Below, piece by piece: positions 1-6,562 of a stretch of DNA of 13,229 nt (positions are counted from its first letter, which is position 1; every line of letters begins with the position of its first letter). A program made the translations under genes and the position numbers. Under the pieces are notes generated by a model that was not told the DNA's origin, did not search any database, and saw nothing but the letters and a program-made list of their open reading frames with translations. The stretch comes from Thermoplasmata archaeon (GTDB lineage: Archaea > Thermoplasmatota > Thermoplasmata > Thermoplasmatales > Thermoplasmataceae), in NCBI GenBank assembly GCA_021806345.1, contig JAJZXP010000295.1, positions 1 to 13,229 on the forward strand. The letters run 5' to 3'.

Positions 1-68
1 TCAACAGGTGTAAAATATGCGGTCAGCCAACATCCCGTGAGATATGCACCACCTGCTCGGTGTCGTGA
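1..68 (+). CDS. C-terminal zinc finger of a TtuA/Ncs6-like tRNA thiolation protein (partial)
   Basis: The reading frame enters from the left edge (first full codon at 3) and stops at 66-68. The 21 visible residues carry two CxxC pairs (CKIC, then CTTC) around GQPTSREI. This is the layout of the C-terminal zinc finger of archaeal TtuA/Ncs6-type PP-loop tRNA 2-thiolation enzymes, which usually end in C-x2-CGEPTS-x3-IC-x2-C. The family's catalytic core would lie left of the window. It is the only clearly chromosomal protein gene here and marks the flank outside the integrated element. A short GCTAC/GTAGC stem (126-139) after a T-run (115-119) may end its transcript, though this is weak. The coding call is fairly safe; the family name rests on one short motif. 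Confidence 0.6.
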   Translation, partial: NRCKICGQPTSREICTTCSVS

Positions 69-172
69 TGTCATGACAGGTTACCCATTGTTTCCTGCAA
101 TAAATGAGAAATCTTTTTTATGCTTGCTACGATTGTAGCGAACCAGAATCGGGCATTGTATAATGTTCTGAA

Positions 173-247
173 GGGGCCGTAGCTTAGCATGGTTTGAGCA
201 CCCGGCTGATAACCGGGAGGTCACCGGTTCAAATCCGGTCGGCCCCA
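173..247 (+). tRNA. tRNA-Ile (GAT anticodon)
   Basis: A full cloverleaf can be drawn. The acceptor stem is GGGGCCG (173-179) paired with CGGCCCC (240-246), with discriminator A247. The D arm is GCTT/GAGC, the anticodon stem CCCGG/CCGGG with loop CTGATAA (anticodon GAT, 208-210), and the T stem ACCGG/CCGGT around TTCAAAT. There is no intron, and CCA is not encoded. The 3' part (231-247) is duplicated at 6704-6720, so this gene is the attachment site of the integrated element. Integration leaves the tRNA intact because the element supplies an identical 3' end. Confidence 0.97.
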
Positions 248-301
248 CTCAGTTCTAATCCTTCCTTCCTGCACTTCTAAAACTTCTATTTTTCCTTTCA
301 T
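221..301 (-). pseudogene. Truncated copy of the integrase-coupled 71-residue ORF, cut by integration
   Basis: Starting at ATG 301-299, which overlaps the integrase stop (ATGA), the frame encodes MKGKIEVLEVQEG and then RIRTEWGRPD. It reads antisense into the tRNA T arm and stops at 221-223 after 26 codons. The first 24 codons match the ORF at 6559-6774 except for residue 14 (R here, W there). The rest is lost because chromosomal tRNA sequence replaces the element's own sequence beyond the att core. It retains the GGAGG ribosome site inside the integrase 3' end. It may be translated as a short peptide but is best read as a gene severed by integration. Confidence 0.6.
231..261. repeat. Left attachment site (attL): tRNA-Ile 3' end plus 14 bp
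   Basis: A 31-bp stretch identical to 6704-6734 covers the last 17 bases of tRNA-Ile and the next 14 bases. The first mismatch on the right is at 262; on the left, identity stops at 230. Archaeal tyrosine integrases commonly recombine at tRNA 3' halves, so this is the chromosome-element junction. The integrase reading frame ends about 37 bp to the right, so att lies outside the integrase gene (pNOB8-like arrangement, not the split-gene SSV type). Confidence 0.85.
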
Positions 302-870
302 ATGGCTATTGCCTCCTCATATTCGAAAAAATCATGTTGCTGAACTCCTGTGTATAAATCATATATTTCACCCTGTACGTCTGAACTCAACATATGCGTG
401 TACCTCTGAGTGCTCTTTATGGAACCATGACCAAGATGGATCTGTACCTTTCTCATGTCCACGCCCATTTTAAGCAATCTTGTAGCACAGTAGTGCCTCA
501 TGGCATGCGGATGCAGTTGTGCCACTCCAGCAGCAATACCTGCTTCTTTGACCAGTTTTCTGATCACTGCGGGCTTTAATCTTCCGTATTCCCCGGTCCA
601 AAGTGCCTTTGTATCTGTGTTTTCCCTGAATTCTTTAACATATCTGTCTATCATTTCCAACGTGGAGGGAGATAATGCCACAAATCTGTCCTTTTCTCCC
701 TTTGAAGACCGAATGAAGTATCCCTTTTCCCTTCTTTCATCCAAATTCATTTTAAGCAACTCAGATACCCTCATTCCACCTTCAGCAAGGACTCTGATAA
801 TCAATGCAGTCTTAAACCACTTCCTCTGATGAGCTGGTTCCCTAAGATAGTCTCTTAAACTCTCTTTGAA
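231..870. repeat. 640-bp direct repeat, left copy (att plus integrase 3' part)
   Basis: The segment aligns without gaps to 6704-7343 (constant offset 6473). By hand count there are about 45 substitutions, or about 93% identity. Similarity ends abruptly at 870/7343 inside the integrase gene; beyond it the two sequences are unrelated. Homologous recombination between the copies would delete a 6473-bp circle. Confidence 0.9.
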
Positions 871-957
871 AACTATAATATTTGAATCAAAAGGATTTGT
901 CAAGTGAAAAATACAGACATTATGGTGATTGGTGTCGAGTTTCTTTAGCAGACTCAT
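298..957 (-). pseudogene. Truncated tyrosine integrase (C-terminal catalytic part only)
   Basis: Residues 31-219 match residues 121-309 of the intact integrase (6771-7700) with only three differences (Q for R, T for M, Q for E). The whole catalytic set is present: R63 in GGMRVSELL, K86, the H151-x2-R154 pair in HAMRHY, H177 in LGHGS, and the nucleophile Y186 in TQRYTH. The N-terminal core-binding domain is missing. The first 30 residues encoded before the break at 870 are unrelated sequence, so the ATG at 955-957 is only the first start available in the foreign DNA. It follows the HEPN gene by 23 bp on the same strand. A catalytic domain without its arm- and core-binding domain would probably not recombine DNA alone, although it could be expressed. 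Confidence 0.85.
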
Positions 958-980
958 TACAAAAGACGCTTCAATTAAAC

Positions 981-1937
981 TTATCCTGGTTTATACATTA
1001 TGTCGCAGGCTCTCAAAGTCTTCTCTGCGTCTTTCAAAATTTTCCCTCTCTCCATTAGATAATAACCGAGCCTTTGTGCCACCGCATATAACTTAGGATA
1101 GTATTGAATAATTTCTCGGGATTCTTTAGAATTTATTGAAGAATGAACTAAGTTGTTCCTCAATTCTTGAAGATGTTTTAATTCATTATTTGAAAAATCA
1201 CTTCCAATCTTTTTCAATGGAACTGAGAGTTTGTCAACACTTGAAAGCATTATACTTTTCCCTTCAGTTAGCCTTTTTACTTTTGCTTCTGGAAGGTATT
1301 TCCTGAAGGCCTCAACATCGCCTCCCTCATTTATAGCTTCCTTAAATTGTATGTCTGCAGCCGTTTCTATTGCTTTCCATAATGATAAAAAACTGTGTTC
1401 GTTTTCATAAGAAGCAAGCGAAAATCCCATGAGTGAAATAAATCTGTCAATTTCGCTACCCACAGTCACCTTATTTAGCAAGGAATCAACTGTAGAATAT
1501 GATAATCTTAACGAGTTTCGCAGTTTATTCTCAGCTTCTCTCCTGTGCTCCGGGAAAACCATATTTGGGTTCAAATAGGATTTGCCCTCCATTGTCTGCG
1601 GCATCATAAAATGGCTACTTGCCATGATATAATTCATTGTAAAGGAGTGCCCAGAAACAAAAGCCAAGTAATTCCTTATCCTCTTTAATTCTTCAATAAT
1701 TTTGAACATCAAATCACCCAAGTCTGGTTCTGAGAAAGTTCTTCTAAAACCGTGTTGTGGAAACTTGATAACTGTATATTTTCCTCCACTTCTTTCGCCG
1801 ATTGTCATCGGTCCAAAAAATGTCCTCGTTATCAGAATGCCTTCTCCTTTCACCATCTCATCTGGCGTTTTTAGATTTGGATCATGTTGAAGAAGTTCCA
1901 GTTCCTTTTGCAATTCTAAAGTGTATTCATTAGTCAT
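981..1937 (-). CDS. HEPN-domain protein, candidate RNase (ApeA-like)
   Basis: This 318-residue protein has an N-terminal alpha/beta part (about 1-160) and an all-helical C-terminal part. Residues 183-196 (FLSLWKAIETAADI) and 257-266 (QELRNNLVHS) have the look of ApeA-like HEPN domains. R260 and H265 form the R-x4-6-H motif, with N261 following R, that carries the RNase active site in this superfamily. HEPN nucleases act in abortive-infection, toxin-antitoxin and CRISPR ancillary systems, where they cut host or invader RNA. ATG 1937 is preceded by GGGAGA. It lies between the broken integrase and the second recombinase, on the same strand as both; no partner antitoxin or nucleotidyltransferase is adjacent. 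HEPN fold 0.7; antiviral or toxin role is inference. Confidence 0.7.
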   Translation of the reverse strand: MTNEYTLELQKELELLQHDPNLKTPDEMVKGEGILITRTFFGPMTIGERSGGKYTVIKFPQHGFRRTFSEPDLGDLMFKIIEELKRIRNYLAFVSGHSFTMNYIMASSHFMMPQTMEGKSYLNPNMVFPEHRREAENKLRNSLRLSYSTVDSLLNKVTVGSEIDRFISLMGFSLASYENEHSFLSLWKAIETAADIQFKEAINEGGDVEAFRKYLPEAKVKRLTEGKSIMLSSVDKLSVPLKKIGSDFSNNELKHLQELRNNLVHSSINSKESREIIQYYPKLYAVAQRLGYYLMERGKILKDAEKTLRACDIMYKPG

Positions 1938-2003
1938 TTATTCTCCCACTTGAGACCTGTTGTTCCACCATTGAATATGGCCTTGTTGGATAGTGACTGT
2001 ATA

Positions 2004-2016
2004 CCATTTATACATA
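2004..2016 (-). promoter_or_regulatory. Possible TATA box of the HEPN gene
   Basis: On the minus strand the sequence reads TATGTATAAATGG, about 67-79 bases before the ATG at 1937. A start site some 25 bases downstream would give a leader of roughly 45 bases holding the GGGAGA ribosome site. Assignment is by composition and position only. Confidence 0.35.
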
Positions 2017-2030
2017 GTCATCGTATGAAA

Positions 2031-2591
2031 TCATATCCACCCCTCAATCCATTTTCTCATTTCTTTGCGATCATATTCTTCAAATGGGATATTAACGTAA
2101 TGCTCGTACTGTGTTACGGTAGAGTGTCCTTGACTCAATGCAATCTGCAGAGCCTTATCCGGATAATAGAACACTAACCATGATTCCCAAGTTTTTCGGA
2201 AAGTTTTGTTGTTAACTGGTGGTCCTTCAAGGATCCTTTTTGACAACCTTCTCATCTTCATATCAAATGCAGGAAGTTCAGGCAAAGGATGCGGAGCCTG
2301 GAATAGATCAGGAATGAGGGTCTTGCCGATATCACTTAACCTTATGGCCCTCTCTTTCTGCTTTGCCTTAACTTTCATCATAGATCCACGAGGAAGATAA
2401 ACGAATCTTCCATCCAACCAGTCAGGATTCTCTCTGAATCTCTGCAATTCAGCATACCTCATTCCAGTAACCAGGAGAGAAGTGCAGATTCTTTTCATGT
2501 TGATATCCAGTTTATCCCTCAGTGTCTCCCATTCAGATGGCCTTAGGATTCTGACTTCAAACTTTTCTGAAGATCTTACGATGGCTCTCAA
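2031..2591 (-). CDS. Tyrosine recombinase of the archaeal-phage integrase type, possibly N-terminally truncated
   Basis: This 186-residue catalytic domain is unrelated in sequence to the other integrase here. Visible motifs are R45 in TGMRYAELQ, lysines in KVKAKQKERAIRL (73-84), KTFRKTWESW at 129-138 with R132 at the second catalytic arginine, SQGHSTVT with H156, and Y165 in YEHYVN, nine residues after H156 as usual. The pattern is that of archaeal viral and proviral integrases in methanogens and haloarchaea (Phage_integr_3-like). The only in-frame start is TTG at 2591-2589. The frame stays open upstream to about 2687, and a good AAGGAGG site (2634-2640) lies 42 bases before the TTG with no ATG, GTG or TTG in this frame near it. 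The original start may be lost, or the N-terminal DNA-binding domain may be missing. Confidence 0.75.
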   Translation of the reverse strand: MRAIVRSSEKFEVRILRPSEWETLRDKLDINMKRICTSLLVTGMRYAELQRFRENPDWLDGRFVYLPRGSMMKVKAKQKERAIRLSDIGKTLIPDLFQAPHPLPELPAFDMKMRRLSKRILEGPPVNNKTFRKTWESWLVFYYPDKALQIALSQGHSTVTQYEHYVNIPFEEYDRKEMRKWIEGWI

Positions 2592-2633
2592 AATGGCTGT
2601 TAAGTTTATGTCAAGACTTAATGGTTTTTCTAT

Positions 2634-2680
2634 CCTCCTTATATATTGACATTTGAAAATCAGATTGTATGTATATAAAG
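2634..2680 (-). promoter_or_regulatory. Promoter and ribosome site upstream of the second recombinase
   Basis: The minus strand carries CTTTATATAC (2680-2671), a good archaeal TATA box. About 30 bases downstream lies AAGGAGG (2640-2634), a near-perfect ribosome site. The only ATG nearby (2660-2658) is out of frame with the recombinase and gives 12 residues. The pair of signals points at a start that no longer exists in the recombinase frame. Confidence 0.4.
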
Positions 2681-2777
2681 GGCGTTAAGTTTTACCCTAA
2701 AAGTTAACTTTGATACTTTTGATGTTAGAGCATCTCATAACCGACTCAAAAATAAGGTTAGGTGTTATGGAGGAAAT

Positions 2778-3113
2778 TTATCTCGAACTCATGTCATTTG
2801 TTCTATTGAACTTATAATAAAGAACGAGATGGAACAGTATGCCTATTACTATTGATAAGAGTGGGATTAACCCGTAAAAGACGATAAACAATAAGAGTGA
2901 GTACGAAAAAAATGTAACTTGCTCTAAATAAAAAAATACGAGTTCTCCAAGGGAGGAAATTGAGAGGAAAACACCAATAAGAAATTTAAGGTTTCCTCTT
3001 TTTTCTGCTTTAACCTTAAATGTCCCATGAACGAGTGCATCGGCAGTTAAACCCAGTCCAATTATAAGGAATGGAATGAAGTAATACCATATCTGTTGAA
3101 CATACGGAGACAT
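2778..3113 (-). CDS. Small membrane protein (3-4 helices), possible immunity partner
   Basis: This 111-residue protein has hydrophobic spans at about 8-28, 42-63 and 69-100; the last is long enough for one tilted helix or two short ones. A basic loop (KVKAEKRGNLK) follows the first span and a polar tail ends the protein. It starts 25 bp after the stop of the secreted-protein gene on the same strand, with a hairpin between them. No ribosome site is visible before ATG 3113-3111, so it may be leaderless or coupled. I recognise no family. A small polytopic protein encoded next to a secreted toxin-like protein is the usual layout of bacteriocin immunity, but this is inference. Confidence 0.6.
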   Translation of the reverse strand: MSPYVQQIWYYFIPFLIIGLGLTADALVHGTFKVKAEKRGNLKFLIGVFLSISSLGELVFFYLEQVTFFSYSLLLFIVFYGLIPLLSIVIGILFHLVLYYKFNRTNDMSSR

Positions 3114-3129
3114 ATTTATCTAAAAATAA

Positions 3130-3152
3130 ATGCCGTATTTAAAATACGGCAT
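3130..3152 (-). terminator. Perfect hairpin at the end of the secreted-protein gene
   Basis: ATGCCGTATT (3130-3139) and AATACGGCAT (3143-3152) form a perfect 10-bp stem with a TAA loop. On the minus strand it is followed by TTATTTTTA. It overlaps the last codons and stop of the secreted-protein gene and lies just upstream of the membrane-protein gene, so it could terminate or attenuate between the two. Confidence 0.55.
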
Positions 3153-4149
3153 CATATAATCCAACCCAGTTGGGTTCTGGATAACTTACAAAATTGTTCT
3201 GACCATAGACATTGGCAAAATTGTTCCAGGAGTTCAAGAAATCTGTCTGCGCGGTTGAGGATGGCCAAGGTGCAGCGTTGAAGACCGGTATCATATTTCC
3301 ATTCGCCATATGACCATAGATATTAAACTGTGAAATTGTGTTATAAAAGTAAAAACTGTAGCCATAAATCAACTGGAAATATGGTGGGTTTAAATTCATC
3401 GTACTTGAAAAGGCAGAGTAAAGATTGTTTTCCGCATTGTAAAAGTCATAACCCAAAGCAGCAACCAAAGCTGTGCCTAGCACAGGAAGTATCACAGCAG
3501 CCGCTCCATCAGTACCCCAAGCGGCAATGAGAAATTCGAGTCCAAGTAAAGTTCCATCAATTAATCCGATACCGCTAAGATGGCTGCTTATAAATCCATA
3601 ATATGAATAAGCGTTAGCTTCGTTTGTAAATTTCAGATTCGTATAGTACACGGTGCCTATAGTTTCAGTCCAGAATAGAATTGTAGTTTTGATGGGGAAC
3701 TCATTTACCATGACCAGTGGATCTTGTGACTGGTTTGTCAGATTGGAGATGCTTTGAGTTTTCTCTAAATTATTGTAGTTGTCTTGCATTTCGATTCTTG
3801 TTATGTTGTTCATGACTAGTTGGGAACTAGGAACAGAATTCTGAAACTCTGCAAAGTAGTCTCTTGCACTACTTTCATTCAATTTGCGGATCTGTTTAAT
3901 CGGAAGCTTCATTTCCTGGTGCAACCAGGTCAAGAACATTTGGTTAAGTTTCATCTCAAGCGATTTTAGATTAGTGCCAAGGTTTGAATGTTCAAAGGGC
4001 GTAGACGAAATTTCCGCAATTGAACTTGTTATTCTGCTATCAGTGCCATTAGTTTGGGTTTTAATATGAGTTGACCCGTCAGCGAGGCTTGGTAAAACCA
4101 TTACAAACGCCGCAATTATTGAAACAACTATTATAATTTTCCTATTCAT
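3139..4149 (-). CDS. Secreted cysteine-free protein with a Gly/Ala-rich hydrophobic C-terminal segment (candidate archaeocin)
   Basis: I place the start at ATG 4149-4147, giving 336 residues, because MNRK followed by about 15 hydrophobic residues and SLADG is a textbook signal peptide. The frame extends to 4194, but that would bury the signal behind 15 extra residues. The mature part begins with a polar Ser/Thr/Asn-rich region with N-x-S/T sites (N91, N115, N136). Then comes a stretch rich in G, A, L and I (192-233, including GTALVAALGY) that could insert in a membrane, and an aromatic, Asn-rich tail. There is no cysteine in the mature part. No family is recognised. The signal peptide, membrane-active segment and small membrane protein downstream resemble secreted bacteriocin-type toxins; a surface protein is the main alternative. 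An A/T-rich TATA-like stretch about 30 bases upstream fits a leaderless transcript. Confidence 0.65.
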   Translation of the reverse strand: MNRKIIIVVSIIAAFVMVLPSLADGSTHIKTQTNGTDSRITSSIAEISSTPFEHSNLGTNLKSLEMKLNQMFLTWLHQEMKLPIKQIRKLNESSARDYFAEFQNSVPSSQLVMNNITRIEMQDNYNNLEKTQSISNLTNQSQDPLVMVNEFPIKTTILFWTETIGTVYYTNLKFTNEANAYSYYGFISSHLSGIGLIDGTLLGLEFLIAAWGTDGAAAVILPVLGTALVAALGYDFYNAENNLYSAFSSTMNLNPPYFQLIYGYSFYFYNTISQFNIYGHMANGNMIPVFNAAPWPSSTAQTDFLNSWNNFANVYGQNNFVSYPEPNWVGLYDAVF

Positions 4150-4697
4150 GAAGTTAAATATAACGCATATTTTAATTAAATCTATTGTAGCCACTGACCC
4201 TAAATCAACTTGCCAATTTTGAGTCCGATTTATCTCAGAAATTAGATGTATACCGGATTATTTTATTTAAATCATTGACTTGTTGAGTATCAAACCCCTT
4301 TATTTTTTCTTGAGGGTTATCTATATTTGCGCCGGTCGTTATTTTTCTTCAATAATAGTGAATAGAGGACTCAGAAATTACAGATTGGAAAAGTGAATCT
4401 GTTTAAAATATCAAAAAAAAATATTTCATCATAGATTTTATAATCCTATTAACAAGGTTGCAAATGTTATGCGAAAACCGATGATTCTACCTTCCTTCGG
4501 GAAATATGTCATAATCACGATTTAAGTTTCTTATTTAACTCTACAGTGATATCTGTTTTTCTTTTCCATTTAGCATACTTGTCGGCCATATAGTATTTAA
4601 ATCGGACAAATTTCTCAAGAATTCTCTCCTTAATTTCTTAACTATATAATATATGAAAAGTTAGACACCACCAAAGGAGGACAAAATTGTTTAGATA
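4150..4697. other. Intergenic stretch with gene remnants, no intact gene
   Basis: About 550 A/T-rich bases without a complete reading frame. The part next to 4149 holds the promoter region of the secreted-protein gene. The only coding-like trace is the minus-strand frame 4515-4637. The right end carries part of an inverted repeat (4666-4738). The join between foreign cargo and the element's operon tail must lie in or near this stretch. Confidence 0.5.
4515..4637 (-). pseudogene. Remnant of a protein C-terminus (unknown)
   Basis: An open frame of 40 codons plus stop (4515-4517), bounded upstream by TAA (4638-4640), reads EIKERILEKFVRFKYYMADK and then YAKWKRKTDITVELNKKLKS. The charged, amphipathic composition is protein-like, but no ATG, GTG or TTG starts the frame before the internal ATG (24 residues). 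AAGGAG (4631-4626) lies within it. It is probably the tail of a decayed gene. Confidence 0.35.
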
Positions 4698-4738
4698 TTA
4701 TGTTAAATACAGGAAAACGTGAAGTGTCCTCCATGGTG
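4666..4738. repeat. Imperfect inverted repeat at the end of the operon
   Basis: CACCA (4666-4670) and GGAGGACA (4676-4683) are complementary to TGTCCTCC (4725-4732) and TGGTG (4734-4738). This gives 13 pairs with a small asymmetric bulge and a 41-base loop. On the plus strand the left arm contains an AAAGGAGG ribosome-site sequence; on the minus strand the structure straddles the stop of the last operon gene. It could be a structured transcript end or the trace of an inserted element. Confidence 0.35.
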
Positions 4739-5147
4739 CCATCTTCTGTCCTTGGGGACATTTACAGGCTGTTACATTCGAATCATCAGCATCTGGGACT
4801 CTGTTCTTCTCAGTTTCTACTTTCTGCTCACAATTCGGGCATGTTGTACGCTTTGAAGAGCCTGTGAATCTCCATATATAACTGCAATGATTGCATTTGA
4901 CATCATATCCTGAAGACCGACTCTCCTTTTCCAGAATGTACACTCTGGTTTCACAGTTAGGACACCGGGCAACTCGCAGGAAACCTGTATAGCCCCAGAA
5001 ATAACCACATTCACCGCATGTCAATGGGATTCCATCGCTTGAATCCCCGGATCTTCCTGTCAACTTTTCTTCAAATACCTGAATAAATTCTAAATGAGAT
5101 GGATTAGTGATATCTATCCAATTCTCATAGAATGAAAAGAGAGACAT
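4698..5147 (-). CDS. Double zinc-ribbon protein
   Basis: The protein has 149 residues from ATG 5147-5145, preceded at good spacing by GGAGGGG; a TTG one codon earlier is less likely. After about 40 residues come two similar zinc ribbons: C44-x2-C47 with C62-x2-C65, and C85-x2-C88 with C103-x2-C106. Each has the pattern CxxC-(S/G)Y-x-W-x-(Y/F)TG...CPNCE. A single CxC (128-130) follows near the end. Duplicated ribbons of this type are common in small proteins of archaeal plasmids and viruses and probably bind nucleic acid or protein; the exact role is unknown. It is the last gene of the long operon, starting 4 bp after the stop of the coiled-coil gene. The hydrophobic tail HVFLYLT looks unlike the rest and may come from fusion with foreign sequence. 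Confidence 0.8.
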   Translation of the reverse strand: MSLFSFYENWIDITNPSHLEFIQVFEEKLTGRSGDSSDGIPLTCGECGYFWGYTGFLRVARCPNCETRVYILEKESRSSGYDVKCNHCSYIWRFTGSSKRTTCPNCEQKVETEKNRVPDADDSNVTACKCPQGQKMAPWRTLHVFLYLT

Positions 5148-5151
5148 CAAT

Positions 5152-5976
5152 TCAATCCCCTCCCATGTATGGTTTCTCTATCCTGGTCTTAGCTTCATCT
5201 ACAGTTATCTCCGGAGGATTCTGGTAGAACGGCATCATTTTCTGTTTGGTTTCCCTTTTAACATTCTCAGAAAGGATCCTTGGAGAGAACTGTTTGAAGA
5301 AATCCGTTGGGGCTTCAGAGATATTCTGATTATTCAGGAATTCCTTTTGGAACTCCTCGTAATCAAATCTTATGAAATACCTTTCAATAAGATCACTTTC
5401 TGATGGTATAAGCCATGTTTCAGGTTCGCTTGGGATTAACAGATTGTTCTTTCCAATGTGCCTTCTAAGTATTCTAAATGTGATGTTTGATGCCCTGTTT
5501 GTTAACCTGAATCCCTGAGGTGTCTCTTCTATCTCATAGGCATGGATTCTTTTCTCAGCCATAAACTGTTTAACAATTGGAATCGGATCAATGGGTTCTC
5601 TTTTCAGTGCTCTAAAAATCACTGATTGAACTAAAGACCTGAGATACCAGGCATGACAATCTGTTTCCAGGCTGATATCTAACCGGATCCTTGCCTTATC
5701 TTCCACTCTGGCCTTAACGGATTTCCATTCGCTTTCAAGGATTGACAGTTTTTGCCTTGTTTCAAAGATGTCATTGTCCAATTGCCGTAGCCTTGCTTCA
5801 TCTGATGTTTGGCTTTTGAGGGCCCAGAGAGATCTATTGACATATCCAGAAACGTTGAAGTGTGGTCCAAGCTCATCTATGAAGTTCTCCACTTCAGAGT
5901 CAATTGTAATCTGGAGCCTTCCCTTTCTTTTCATTCCTTCAGGCGGTCTTCCTGGTTTTGAATTTTTCTTGCTCAT
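5152..5976 (-). CDS. Ribbon-helix-helix/AT-hook DNA-binding protein with coiled coil
   Basis: In this 274-residue protein an AT-hook-like KPGRPPEG (7-14) and basic MKRKGR precede RLQITIDSEVENFIDEL (20-36) and NVSGYVNRSLWAL (41-53). The latter two fit a ribbon-helix-helix domain: a strand followed by two helices. A charged heptad-like stretch (58-95) should form a coiled coil. The long C-terminal part is a mixed alpha/beta domain I do not recognise. ATG 5976-5974 is preceded by GGAGGT at about 10 bases and overlaps the upstream stop (ATGA). Such proteins in plasmids and viruses act as regulators or partition factors; its place late in the integrase operon fits an element-maintenance role, which is inference. 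Confidence 0.75.
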   Translation of the reverse strand: MSKKNSKPGRPPEGMKRKGRLQITIDSEVENFIDELGPHFNVSGYVNRSLWALKSQTSDEARLRQLDNDIFETRQKLSILESEWKSVKARVEDKARIRLDISLETDCHAWYLRSLVQSVIFRALKREPIDPIPIVKQFMAEKRIHAYEIEETPQGFRLTNRASNITFRILRRHIGKNNLLIPSEPETWLIPSESDLIERYFIRFDYEEFQKEFLNNQNISEAPTDFFKQFSPRILSENVKRETKQKMMPFYQNPPEITVDEAKTRIEKPYMGGD

Positions 5977-6236
5977 ATCTGGGAGACCTCCATTTCCTTT
6001 CTAGCAATAGAGAAGAGAGAAGAAAGAAAATAAAATGAATAATTAAATAAGTACGATAAGTAGCTATTTAATTGTCTGAAAAGTACTGTAATACTGAATT
6101 TCTGGACGTGCTCCACTTGCAATTTAGTGTGTATAGAATTCGATAGAATAAACTCTGACTGGTTTTCCAAGCAATTCATATTTTCTGGAATTTTAAACAC
6201 ATCAAATTCAGGAACTTTGTTGGGAAGGAAAATCAC
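5973..6236 (-). CDS. Small hypothetical protein (87 residues)
   Basis: The start is GTG 6236-6234. It overlaps the upstream stop (GTGA) and follows AAAGGAGG at about 8 bases, a stronger ribosome site than most here, so I accept the gene despite its unremarkable sequence. The stop overlaps the next start by ATGA. The N-terminal part is polar. Residues about 52-76 are rich in aromatic and aliphatic residues (LNSYLSYLFNYSFYFLSSLF) and could be one membrane helix or an amphipathic helix. No family is recognised. Confidence 0.6.
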   Translation of the reverse strand: MIFLPNKVPEFDVFKIPENMNCLENQSEFILSNSIHTKLQVEHVQKFSITVLFRQLNSYLSYLFNYSFYFLSSLFSIARKEMEVSQI

Positions 6237-6562
6237 TGCCTAAACCTCCTTTGATTTAGGTTCTCTTTGTGATTTCTATATTTCAACTGCCTTCTCTTGC
6301 CATAGGTTTCTCTCTGTATCCTCTGTTCTGGATCTGGGAAAAATGTTGTTTTGATATCAATAGTCAAGGAATTCATGCTTACGATATCGCAATCATCCTG
6401 GTGTCTTGATTGCCACAGAGAGAGTTGCCTTTCTGCTTCAGGTAGATCATATTCAACTATACCCATCACTTCAGAACTGTTTGCGGAAAGTGAGTATATT
6501 CTTCCAACCAGTATAATTCCTGTGATCACCTGTTGAATCCTGTTGTCCTGGGAAGAGATCAT
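6233..6562 (-). CDS. Hypothetical protein (109 residues) with basic tail
   Basis: ATG 6562-6560 overlaps the upstream stop (ATGA) and lies behind GGAGGT; the stop overlaps the next start (GTGA). Residues 10-45 look like beta strands (VITGIILVGRIYSL, MGIVEYDL), followed by a helix. The last 25 residues are strongly basic (KRRQLKYRNHK...RRFRQ), suggesting contact with nucleic acid. No family is recognised. It is transcribed with the integrase only while the att core upstream is uncut. Confidence 0.65.
   Translation of the reverse strand: MISSQDNRIQQVITGIILVGRIYSLSANSSEVMGIVEYDLPEAERQLSLWQSRHQDDCDIVSMNSLTIDIKTTFFPDPEQRIQRETYGKRRQLKYRNHKENLNQRRFRQ

Noticed and set aside
394..829. Plus-strand frames of 61 and 109 codons (similar ones at 6867-7305)
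   Set aside because: They are opposite-strand shadows of the two integrase copies, and both copies show them only because the integrase is conserved.
4687..4722. Mini-ORF starting TTG behind AAAGGAGG on the plus strand
   Set aside because: It stops after 11 codons and no continuation in another frame looks like protein; the GGAGGACA is better explained as one arm of the inverted repeat.
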